This document shows positions 1-6,189 of a stretch of DNA of 7,083 nt, piece by piece; position 1 is the first letter of the stretch, and every line of letters starts with the position of its first letter. Position numbers and translations under genes: made by a program. Source of the DNA: Bacteroidia bacterium (GTDB taxonomy: Bacteria; Bacteroidota; Bacteroidia; Bacteroidales; VadinHA17). The notes beneath the pieces are model-generated. The model made no database searches. It was given only the letters and a program-made list of their open reading frames with translations, and was not told the origin of the DNA. The stretch covers positions 1-7,083 of the forward strand of contig JAPLEC010000461.1 of the NCBI GenBank assembly GCA_026391515.1. Reading direction: 5' to 3'.

Positions 1-1406
1 GCGGCAAGCAAACCCCGGTCCACAGGTTTAACGACGATATGGTGTTTATCGATGGGAAATTCTTACAATCAGCAGGTTACGAGGGAGAGGTGAATGAAAA
101 CTCATTCTATATCGATTATGAATCAGGATTGGTTTATATAGGTACGAACCCTGCTAACCGGCTGGTTGAAATTACAGCTTTCAATATAGGACTTCACCGG
201 ATAACAGGCGAATGTCATGGTAAGGTCACCGATCACAAAGGCTTCATAATTAAGGGTATTACATTTACCCAGTATGCTTATCGTGCACTTGAAGTTGACG
301 GTAAGGAACCGGAAGGTATTTCACCTGAAGCCGAACACGGAAAGGATGTAATTGGCACAACTCTGGAACATTGCACTATTTCTTTTTGCTCACGAGTAGC
401 TGCTTACCTCAGGGGTGATAAGCTTGTCATCAGGAATTGTAAGATAAGCGACACAAGCACTGAAGGCATTTATATAATTGCCTCTTCTGATGTTCTGCTG
501 GAGAGGAATATTTTCACACGCAACAACATCGAACAAATCTCAGGGTACTATCCTGCTGCAGTTAAGATCTTTAATCAAAGTTACCGCGTAACCTGCCAGG
601 ATAACCTTGTTACCGACCTGCCTTATTCGAATGGTATCTGGTATGATGTCGGTAATGTCGACGGTCGTTTTCTGAATAACTGGGTGGAAGGTGTTGGATT
701 TACTTCAAGTGCGATTTCATATTTACAGACATGGCCAAGCCAAAGCGGATTCTTTTTTGAAATCTCAAAAGGTGCGATTTGCGCAGGAAATGTATTCGTA
801 AATTGTGAGCTTGGGATACATATTCTGAACAGCTGCGATGTTAAAATGTACCAGAACACTCTGATAAACAGTACTGCCTGTGTCAGCCGGAGCGAGAGAA
901 GCGCAGTGGGTGACCGTTTCGAATGGCATCCGGCTACCGGCCCCGATGTCGATAAACGCGAAGGTCATGTTTTTGTCAATAACCTTTTGACTGGCGATGC
1001 CATGTTTAACAGGCCTCTGCTGTTCGTATGGCAAAGGAAGATGCTTTGTGACAAGCTGACTAGACCGCAGTTTAAACAGTTAGACAATAATGTTTATGTG
1101 CAAAGTTCCGGCAAAAGGAGTATTCCGATGATTTTATGGAGTCCTGCAATGAATGATACCTGTATTATCGGATTTGATTCGCCTGCAGAATTAAATAAGC
1201 TTCATCCTGAGTTTTCTGGTCACAGTTTGCTTTACAAAGATTATCAGGTATTCAGAAGTCCGGATCTGAGTAATTATAGGCTGATACCTGAGTTCCGCGG
1301 CATCAAAGCAGCAGCCCCGCTGCCTGTTGAAATCAGCGTACTTCTGAAACGTCCGAAGAAGGATTTACCATATATAGGCGCTTATCCACCGGTACCGGTT
1401 CAGTGA
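1..1406 (+). CDS. Right-handed parallel beta-helix repeat protein, 5'-truncated by window edge
   Basis: The reading frame is open from position 3 to the TGA at 1404-1406, so the ATG at 39 is probably internal and the true start lies upstream. The visible ~467 residues show the short-strand, Asn/Gly-turn texture of a pectate-lyase-like beta-helix (many 'I..N.I....' rungs, for example LVIRNCKISDTSTEGIYI and LERNIFTRNNIEQI). Two blocks resemble a family common in Bacteroidota and Planctomycetota: NGIWYDVGNVDG (630-665) and FFFEISKGAICAGNVFVNC (from 750). The C-terminal ~120 residues leave the helix pattern and end in LPYIGAYPPVPVQ, a typical tail of these proteins. Family members are usually exported and many are polysaccharide lyases or hydrolases, but no catalytic residues can be assigned here and the signal peptide is out of view. 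The gene converges on the URO-D-like gene, 6 bp apart. Fold fairly sure; substrate unknown. Confidence 0.85.
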   Translation, partial: GKQTPVHRFNDDMVFIDGKFLQSAGYEGEVNENSFYIDYESGLVYIGTNPANRLVEITAFNIGLHRITGECHGKVTDHKGFIIKGITFTQYAYRALEVDGKEPEGISPEAEHGKDVIGTTLEHCTISFCSRVAAYLRGDKLVIRNCKISDTSTEGIYIIASSDVLLERNIFTRNNIEQISGYYPAAVKIFNQSYRVTCQDNLVTDLPYSNGIWYDVGNVDGRFLNNWVEGVGFTSSAISYLQTWPSQSGFFFEISKGAICAGNVFVNCELGIHILNSCDVKMYQNTLINSTACVSRSERSAVGDRFEWHPATGPDVDKREGHVFVNNLLTGDAMFNRPLLFVWQRKMLCDKLTRPQFKQLDNNVYVQSSGKRSIPMILWSPAMNDTCIIGFDSPAELNKLHPEFSGHSLLYKDYQVFRSPDLSNYRLIPEFRGIKAAAPLPVEISVLLKRPKKDLPYIGAYPPVPVQ

Positions 1407-1412
1407 CAAGGC

Positions 1413-2486
1413 TTACCACTTTTTGACTGTTTCAATCATTGCGAGAATATTTTCGACCGGTGTTCCTGCCTGAATATTATGACATGAGCAGCAGATAAAA
1501 CCTTCCCGTCCTTTTCCCAGAGCTTCAAGACAGTTTAAAGTCTCCTTCCGTACATCTTCAGCTGAACCCAATGGCAGAGCATGCTGGTTATCAACGCCTC
1601 CGTGAAAAATAACTCTTTGTCCGTATTTCTCCTTAAGAGCTTTCATTTCCATTCCCGGACATAAATGCTGAACAGGATTCAGTACATCGATGCCACAATC
1701 AATAAGCGGGGCAATAAGCTTTTCCGAAGCTCCATCGGTATGATAAAAGACTTTAAGTCCGTATGAATGAATTAGTTTGCACCATCTTTCCATCCTGGGC
1801 TTAAGGAAAAATTCCCACTCCTGAGGCGGGATAAGCAAATTATTCTGACCGCCTACATCATCGCTGATAAACACCAGATCAAGATATTTTGAAGCTTTAT
1901 CCAGGAACCTGATGAGCATTTCGGTCTGTATATTTTCTACTCGATCGAGAGTGGCTGTGACCAGATCGGGATAAGCAAGAATGTCCATCAATCCCTGCTC
2001 AATTCCGCGAAGCTGACAATATATTTCAAAGAATGAAACCCATGGACCTATTACAGCAAAATCTTCCGATGCCAGTTTTGCACGATTAACTGCAGATTCG
2101 TAATCAAACAGATCAGGATCAGGCCAGAAAGGATAATTATCTGCATCAGAAGGAGTCGTATATCCACGCATGGGAGGTTCCGTAAATTCCTGGTAATGAG
2201 CTGCTCCGGCTGTAATATCCCTGAGCGGTACTCCCCACATTGTGCGGGAACCTGTTGCATTTGCTCCAACCTGTGAACCGGCACTCTCTCCTGCAGGAGT
2301 CTTATAATCCATAAAGACCCACACGATTTTGTCCACCCCGAGCTTCTTCCACATTTCAAAATCGTCTTTTGCACCAACATACTTTTTCAATGCATCCTCA
2401 ACTTCAGGAGTATGCCAGATATCAACCGGGATTCTGTCAACAGGCTTCCGTTGAAGAACATTGATTATCCTTTGCTTTGAATTCAT
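1413..2486 (-). CDS. Uroporphyrinogen decarboxylase superfamily protein (MtaA/CmuA-like, not HemE)
   Basis: A 357-residue cytoplasmic protein spanning the usual length of the URO-D superfamily. It opens with the family N-terminus (RIINVLQRKPVDRIPVDIW, residues 6-24) and contains FISDDVGGQ (207-214), the barrel-strand motif VFYHTDG (246-252), CGIDVLNPVQ (264-273), FHGGVDNQ (294-301) and the C-terminal CHNIQAGTPVENI (335-347). The HemE substrate-binding signature around RQAGRYMPEY is absent, so heme synthesis is unlikely. Relatives include corrinoid:CoM methyltransferases (MtaA) and CmuA, which use a zinc held by His-x-Cys and a distal Cys. Here H249 and C335 align with the first and last ligands, but the middle Cys is D251. 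A methyltransferase or demethylase role, perhaps on a methylated sugar, is inference. The start is the only good ATG next to the family N-terminus; the leader has only a weak purine stretch (GAAAGA). It is divergent from the ceramidase-like gene. Confidence 0.88.
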   Translation of the reverse strand: MNSKQRIINVLQRKPVDRIPVDIWHTPEVEDALKKYVGAKDDFEMWKKLGVDKIVWVFMDYKTPAGESAGSQVGANATGSRTMWGVPLRDITAGAAHYQEFTEPPMRGYTTPSDADNYPFWPDPDLFDYESAVNRAKLASEDFAVIGPWVSFFEIYCQLRGIEQGLMDILAYPDLVTATLDRVENIQTEMLIRFLDKASKYLDLVFISDDVGGQNNLLIPPQEWEFFLKPRMERWCKLIHSYGLKVFYHTDGASEKLIAPLIDCGIDVLNPVQHLCPGMEMKALKEKYGQRVIFHGGVDNQHALPLGSAEDVRKETLNCLEALGKGREGFICCSCHNIQAGTPVENILAMIETVKKW

Positions 2487-2631
2487 TCTTTCAGATTATT
2501 TTTCATTAGTGCAATTCAATGAAGCATCAAATACAATTTATATATTGTTAAACTGATAAGATCACTATTCATATAAAATTAGATTTTTTTTCGATAAATT
2601 GTAAATCAGATTATTTAGTCACTCATTAAAG

Positions 2632-3972
2632 ATGAAAAGAATACTCATCCTGGCGTTTTTATTTGCTGAATGCACGGGGTTATTTGCTGAAATCAGGGTC
2701 GGAGTGGCAAGAAAGGTAATAACTCCCGAAACACCCATCTGGCTTTCAGGTTATGCAAGCCGTAAAGAACCATCCACAGAAATCCTGCAGGATATTTGGG
2801 CTAAAGCAATTGTAATTGAAGAAAACCAGAAAAGCCGGATAATTATCGTAACAACAGATATTATCGGATTATCGCACGAAGTATCCGAAGATGTTGCAAA
2901 ACGCGTTATTGAAAAGTATGGCATCGATCGCTCACAGCTGCTTCTGAGCTCATCTCACACACATTCGGGACCGGTGATCTGGCCTTCTCTGATTGACATG
3001 TTCGAACTCAGCACATCTGATATCCAGGCTATTGTAGCCTATAGCCGGAAATTGGCTGATGCTGTTATTGATGTCATTGATACGGCAATGAATAATCTTA
3101 AACCCATGCAATTATTCATTGGTCATGGTTCTGTCGATTTCGCAAAAAGCCGGCGGGAATTCACTGAGAAAGGTGTGGTTATCGGAGTAAATCCCGACGG
3201 ACCTGTGGATCATGATGTTCCGGTGCTTAAAGTTATAACACCCGATGGCAGGCTGCAGGCTGTTTTATTTGGATATGCCTGTCACAATACTACTTTGAGC
3301 ATAAACCAGGTCAACGGCGATTATGCCGGCTTTGCACAGGCAGAAATTGAAAAATCTAATCCCGGAGTTGTCGCAATGTTTATGGCCGGCTGTGGTTCAG
3401 ATCAGAACCCGCAGCCTCGCGGAGCTGTTGAGATGGCAATTCAACATGGCAAGTCGCTGGCTGATGCAGTTCAAAATGTTTTAACTGGCGAGATGCATCC
3501 TGTCAGGCCCCCGATCCGAACCTGTTTTACAACAACCGACCTTGACTTCCTGCCTTTCGATCCAGAAAAATATATGAAAGAAATAATGAGCAATGACCAG
3601 TACAGACAGCGACGGGCGAAACTTTTACTTGAAGCGTACGACAAAGGCTGGGATATAGACCGGCTAAAATATCCGGTCCAGGCAGTACGATTTAATAATG
3701 ATTTTACAATTGTAGCACTTAGCGGCGAAGTGGTTGTTGACTATTCTCTTTCTGTAAAAAAGATTTATCCCGGCGAAAACCTGTTTGTTGCAGGTTACTG
3801 CACTGAAGTACAATGCTACATACCTACGCAAAGAATTTTGAAGGAAGGCGGGTACGAGCCTGAGAACAGCATGATTTATTACGGACTTCCGGGACCATTT
3901 AAAGAAAATGTCGAGAGTAAAGTTTTAAATGCCATTTCCTTTGTAATGAAACATACCAGGGCCAAACGCTGA
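2632..3972 (+). CDS. Short neutral/alkaline ceramidase-like zinc hydrolase, secreted
   Basis: A 446-residue protein with a signal peptide (residues 1-19, likely cleaved after GLFA) followed by the neutral/alkaline non-lysosomal ceramidase N-terminal domain (PF04734 type). Visible landmarks match the zinc amidase site: SHTHSGP with H109 and H111, CHNTT with H218, SGEVV with E366, and the CYIPT block with Y396, in the order seen in Pseudomonas ceramidase. The nucleophile block reads GCGSDQNP, with S256 at the position of the ceramidase GDVSPN serine. True ceramidases are ~650-700 residues and carry a C-terminal Ig-like domain; this protein ends right after the catalytic domain. Such short homologues are common in Bacteroidota and Planctomycetota and their substrates are largely unknown, so N-acyl-sphingosine hydrolysis is not assured; another amide is possible. 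It is expected in the periplasm or outside the cell. The initiator has no clear Shine-Dalgarno (only AAAG directly before ATG). No terminator is visible after it. Confidence 0.88.
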   Translation: MKRILILAFLFAECTGLFAEIRVGVARKVITPETPIWLSGYASRKEPSTEILQDIWAKAIVIEENQKSRIIIVTTDIIGLSHEVSEDVAKRVIEKYGIDRSQLLLSSSHTHSGPVIWPSLIDMFELSTSDIQAIVAYSRKLADAVIDVIDTAMNNLKPMQLFIGHGSVDFAKSRREFTEKGVVIGVNPDGPVDHDVPVLKVITPDGRLQAVLFGYACHNTTLSINQVNGDYAGFAQAEIEKSNPGVVAMFMAGCGSDQNPQPRGAVEMAIQHGKSLADAVQNVLTGEMHPVRPPIRTCFTTTDLDFLPFDPEKYMKEIMSNDQYRQRRAKLLLEAYDKGWDIDRLKYPVQAVRFNNDFTIVALSGEVVVDYSLSVKKIYPGENLFVAGYCTEVQCYIPTQRILKEGGYEPENSMIYYGLPGPFKENVESKVLNAISFVMKHTRAKR

Positions 3973-3986
3973 TTTGCAATTACTTC

Positions 3987-4017
3987 TTGACTTCCAGTTA
4001 ATTAATTAGTAACTTTA
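3987..4017 (+). promoter_or_regulatory. Candidate promoter of the GYD-domain gene
   Basis: TAACTTTA at 4010-4017 matches 7 of 8 positions of the Bacteroidota -7 element TAnnTTTG, and TTG at 3987-3989 lies 20 bp upstream, at the usual distance for the -33 element. The same bases also read as a loose sigma-70-like pair (TTGACT, 17 bp, TAACTT). An imperfect operator-like inverted repeat, AGTTA at 3996-4000 and TAACT at 4010-4014, overlaps it. Prediction by eye only. Confidence 0.4.
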
Positions 4018-4049
4018 TACAAAAATTATTACTATCTATTAACCAAAAA

Positions 4050-4057
4050 AGGAGGAG
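4050..4057 (+). promoter_or_regulatory. Strong Shine-Dalgarno of the GYD-domain gene
   Basis: AGGAGGAG lies directly before the ATG at 4060, with 4 bases between the GGAGG core (4051-4055) and the start codon. It fixes the start of this gene. It is much stronger than any other leader in the window, where initiators have only A-rich or weak purine stretches, as is usual in Bacteroidota. Confidence 0.75.
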
Positions 4058-4059
4058 AA

Positions 4060-4344
4060 ATGGCAACTTATTTTTTATTTGGAACGTATTCTGCCGAAGC
4101 TGTTAAAGGTATAAGTGCAGCTCGTACAGAAAAAGCTAATAAGCTTATTCAGAAGTATAAAGGGAAAATTATTTCGATTTATGCATTGCTGGGTAATAAA
4201 GATCTGGTAATTATTGCAACATTCCCTGGTATCGAACAGGTCGTTAAGGCTTCAATAGCTGTCAGCAAGCTGACGGGAATTGCTTTCTCGACTTCCGAAG
4301 CTATACCTGTAAAAGATTTTGATAAAATGGCAGCAGGGATTTAA
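4060..4344 (+). CDS. GYD domain-containing small protein
   Basis: A 94-residue soluble protein that fits the GYD domain family (PF08734) over its whole length: MATYFLFGTYSAEAVKGI at the N-terminus, a conserved arginine in AARTEKANKLIQKYKGKI, then SIYALLGNKDLVIIATFPG, and KLTGIAFSTSEAIPV near the end. The fold is expected to be a ferredoxin-like alpha/beta sandwich, probably oligomeric. The biochemical function of the family is not established. The name-giving Gly-Tyr-Asp segment reads G45-N46-K47-D48 here, so the Tyr is replaced. A near-consensus Shine-Dalgarno and a private promoter candidate suggest it is transcribed on its own and translated well. It is followed by the hairpin element at 4391-4450. 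Confidence 0.9.
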   Translation: MATYFLFGTYSAEAVKGISAARTEKANKLIQKYKGKIISIYALLGNKDLVIIATFPGIEQVVKASIAVSKLTGIAFSTSEAIPVKDFDKMAAGI

Positions 4345-4397
4345 GAAAAAAATGTAGTATTAGACAGAGCTATTACAAAAACTTTATTAACCACCCC

Positions 4398-4425
4398 GTC
4401 CCGTCCGCCAGCTGGCGGACGGGAC
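4398..4425. repeat. Perfect 28-bp GC-rich palindrome
   Basis: Bases 4398-4425 are a perfect self-complementary palindrome with 14 bp in each arm, centred between 4411 and 4412 on the core CCGCCAGCTGGCGG. It stands out as almost pure GC in an AT-rich gap and is preceded by CCACCCC (4391-4397). It lies between two convergent genes. It could work as a terminator stem in either direction, or be one copy of a REP-like interspersed intergenic repeat; I recall similar 'CCACCCC + dyad + dyad' elements in other Bacteroidota, which is memory, not a search. No second copy is seen in this window. Confidence 0.8.
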
Positions 4426-4426
4426 A

Positions 4427-4450
4427 CCTCCCGCGAAAAGCGGGAGGAAA
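4427..4450 (+). terminator. Hairpin terminator candidate after the GYD gene
   Basis: CCTCCCGC (4427-4434) and GCGGGAGG (4440-4447) form a perfect 8-bp stem around a GAAAA loop. It is followed by AAAGTTTTC, so the U-tract is short and offset rather than canonical. It is one base downstream of the 28-bp palindrome, and the two together separate the convergent GYD and YhhN genes. It may serve both strands. The stem is certain; termination activity is inferred. Confidence 0.6.
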
Positions 4451-4493
4451 GTTTTCTATTCTGGTATCTAAAGAAAATATTTAACCAGTTTTA

Positions 4494-5156
4494 CTACACA
4501 ACCTTTTCTTTATACTGTCTGATAAATCCCAGTGTGATAAGGAATTGTGCGGTGATATAGGTCGTCATTATAATCAGTGAAGATACTTTTATCGGTTGAC
4601 TGAATTTATTGACAGCGATAACAGAATCGGATATGACAAACAGGATAGCCCCGGCAAGAACTAACCAGTAACTTATTTTGTTCACCTTCTTTAATCTGTT
4701 TATAGCTGCTGCAAGCATTGTAAGGATGACAAAAGCATAAATAATAACCGGTAACTTCATATCTCCCAGATCATCATACAGATAGTACACCAGTCCCGTT
4801 CCATATAAAACTACCGGAATCAGCAGGAAATATTTTGAATGAAAAATGATATTTTCTCCCGGTGTTAAGAAGAATACAATAAGATACATGACCTGTGCCA
4901 GAAGAAAACATACCAGCCCGGGGATAAACGAAAAATCGAGTACGATATCGCCAGCCCAGGAGAAAAATAGTCCGGCAAGTATTAATGCGCTCAGCTTGTT
5001 AAAGGTATTCCGGAAGTTTATGATGAAAATAATAATAAGAACCGGTATGATAAAACTTTTAATTATTAGTCCGGTCAGGAATGAAGAGTGACCATTGAGG
5101 AGTATGTACAAGATGCCGATCAAAAAATATATTACCGACAATAATTTTGTTTTCAT
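4494..5156 (-). CDS. YhhN/TMEM86-family membrane protein (lysoplasmalogenase family)
   Basis: A 220-residue, very hydrophobic protein with about eight predicted membrane segments, the size expected for the YhhN family (PF07947). Family landmarks are present: K33 in LTGLIIKSFIIPVL, SWAGDIVLD with D70 and D74, FIPGLVCFLLAQVMYL (77-92), GAILFVISDSVIAVN with S176, D177 and S178, and TTYITAQFLITLGF (198-211). Animal members (TMEM86A/B) hydrolyse the vinyl-ether bond of lysoplasmalogens; in bacteria the activity is shown for few members, so the substrate here is open. It lies in the cytoplasmic membrane. It is convergent with the GYD gene and divergent from the glycosyltransferase gene with a 126-bp gap. 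The leader has only a weak GAAAG-type purine stretch. Confidence 0.88.
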   Translation of the reverse strand: MKTKLLSVIYFLIGILYILLNGHSSFLTGLIIKSFIIPVLIIIFIINFRNTFNKLSALILAGLFFSWAGDIVLDFSFIPGLVCFLLAQVMYLIVFFLTPGENIIFHSKYFLLIPVVLYGTGLVYYLYDDLGDMKLPVIIYAFVILTMLAAAINRLKKVNKISYWLVLAGAILFVISDSVIAVNKFSQPIKVSSLIIMTTYITAQFLITLGFIRQYKEKVV

Positions 5157-5282
5157 ATCACTTTCAACTTATTCTTGTGGGTTTAATAGTTATAAAATTA
5201 CCAAATAAAATTCATATCTTTTTATCCTGAATTTATACCTTGTTATTATTTCCAGAATTAATACTCCGAAAGGTATTATCAT

Positions 5283-6155
5283 ATGAAAGTCACCGGTTTT
5301 ACATTCATTCGAAATGCTATCAAATATGATTACCCTGTTGTTGAAGCTATAAAATCCATATTACCGGTTTGTGATGATTTTGTTGTCGCTGTCGGAAATT
5401 CTGATGATGGAACTGAAGCTTTGATACAATCAATTGATAAACAAAAGGTTAAAATAATAAACACTATCTGGGACGATTCACCTGAAATGAAAAAAGGCGG
5501 AAAGGTTTTCGCCCTCGAGACTGAAAAGGCTTTCAAAGCAATCTCTGCTGATTCAGACTGGGCTTTTTATATTCAGGGCGATGAAGTTGTACATGAGAAA
5601 TATCTCGGGACAATCCACTCGGCAATGATAAAATGGAGAGAGGATATTAAGGTCGATGGGCTTGTGTTCAATTATTTACATTTTTATGGATCATACGACT
5701 ATGTAGGTACTTCTCCATTTTGGTACAGAAATGAAATAAGGGTTATAAAAAACTATAAATCAATCTATTCATACAGGGATGCCCAGGGCTTCAGAAAGAG
5801 AGAAAATAGAAAGCTTAATGTCAAGCCGGTAGATGCCTTCGTTTATCATTATGGCTGGGTAAAAGAGCCGGAAACAATGATGAAAAAAGTAAGGAATAAC
5901 ATATCATTTTATGAAGATGTCGACTGTAAACAAATATTAAATTCAGGACCTGCCTGGGATTACTCTTCAATTGATGCCCTTAACTTGTTCAAAGATTCAC
6001 ATCCGGCTGTCATGAAAGAGCGTATAATGCTCAAAAACTGGATCTTTGAACATGATATCTCTTTTAATAAATTATCTCTCAAATATAAAGGCAAGATATT
6101 CCTGAAGAATTATCTGGGCATAAATACTTTTTATGAAAATTTCAGAGTAATTTAA
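5283..6155 (+). CDS. Glycosyltransferase family 2-like protein
   Basis: A 290-residue cytoplasmic protein without signal peptide or membrane segment. The N-terminus has the GT-A type nucleotide-sugar fold signature: VTGFTFIRNAIKYDYPVVEAIKSILP (3-28), DDFVVAVGNSDDGTEAL (31-47), and the acidic metal-binding turn FYIQGDEVVHE (95-105), where GDE takes the place of DxD. The C-terminal part carries YHYGWVKEPETMMKK (188-202), a block seen in related family-2-like transferases. It presumably moves a sugar from a nucleotide donor to a glycan or lipid acceptor; donor and acceptor cannot be read from sequence. GAAAGG at 5268-5273 is a plausible ribosome binding site 9 bases before the ATG. The GH172 gene follows after 34 bp on the same strand without a terminator, so they may be co-transcribed, although a transferase and a secreted hydrolase need not share a pathway. 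Confidence 0.82.
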   Translation: MKVTGFTFIRNAIKYDYPVVEAIKSILPVCDDFVVAVGNSDDGTEALIQSIDKQKVKIINTIWDDSPEMKKGGKVFALETEKAFKAISADSDWAFYIQGDEVVHEKYLGTIHSAMIKWREDIKVDGLVFNYLHFYGSYDYVGTSPFWYRNEIRVIKNYKSIYSYRDAQGFRKRENRKLNVKPVDAFVYHYGWVKEPETMMKKVRNNISFYEDVDCKQILNSGPAWDYSSIDALNLFKDSHPAVMKERIMLKNWIFEHDISFNKLSLKYKGKIFLKNYLGINTFYENFRVI

Positions 6156-6189
6156 AAACTTAAATAAAAGTCAAATTAAAATTCAAACG

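Noticed and set aside
623..1034. Open frames on the minus strand at 623-859 and 765-1034 inside the beta-helix gene
   Set aside because: They lie wholly antisense to a clear protein-coding frame, overlap each other, and their translations show no recognisable domain or signal.
2051..2380. A second minus-strand frame within the URO-D-like gene
   Set aside because: It is a shifted frame of a gene with well-matched family motifs across the same bases; its translation has no family character.
1413..2486. Assignment as hemE (uroporphyrinogen decarboxylase of heme synthesis)
   Set aside because: The N-terminal HemE substrate signature is missing and the C-terminal CHNIQAGTPVENI block fits the methyltransferase-like branch.
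2632..2690. Lipoprotein signal in the ceramidase-like protein at the Cys of LFAEC
   Set aside because: Glu directly before the Cys does not fit a lipobox; a signal peptidase I site after GLFA is more plausible.
4846..5091. Plus-strand frame opposite the YhhN-family gene
   Set aside because: Antisense to a coherent membrane protein with family motifs; translation is low in recognisable structure.
5157..5282. Promoter-like boxes in the YhhN/glycosyltransferase divergent gap (TATCTTTT at 5215-5222 on plus; the complement of CAAATAAA at 5202-5209 on minus)
   Set aside because: Each matches 7 of 8 bases of TAnnTTTG, but neither has a TTG element at the right distance, and such matches are expected by chance in AT-rich sequence.
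5330..5536. Minus-strand frame opposite the glycosyltransferase N-terminus
   Set aside because: Fully contained antisense to a conserved region; no leader or domain support.
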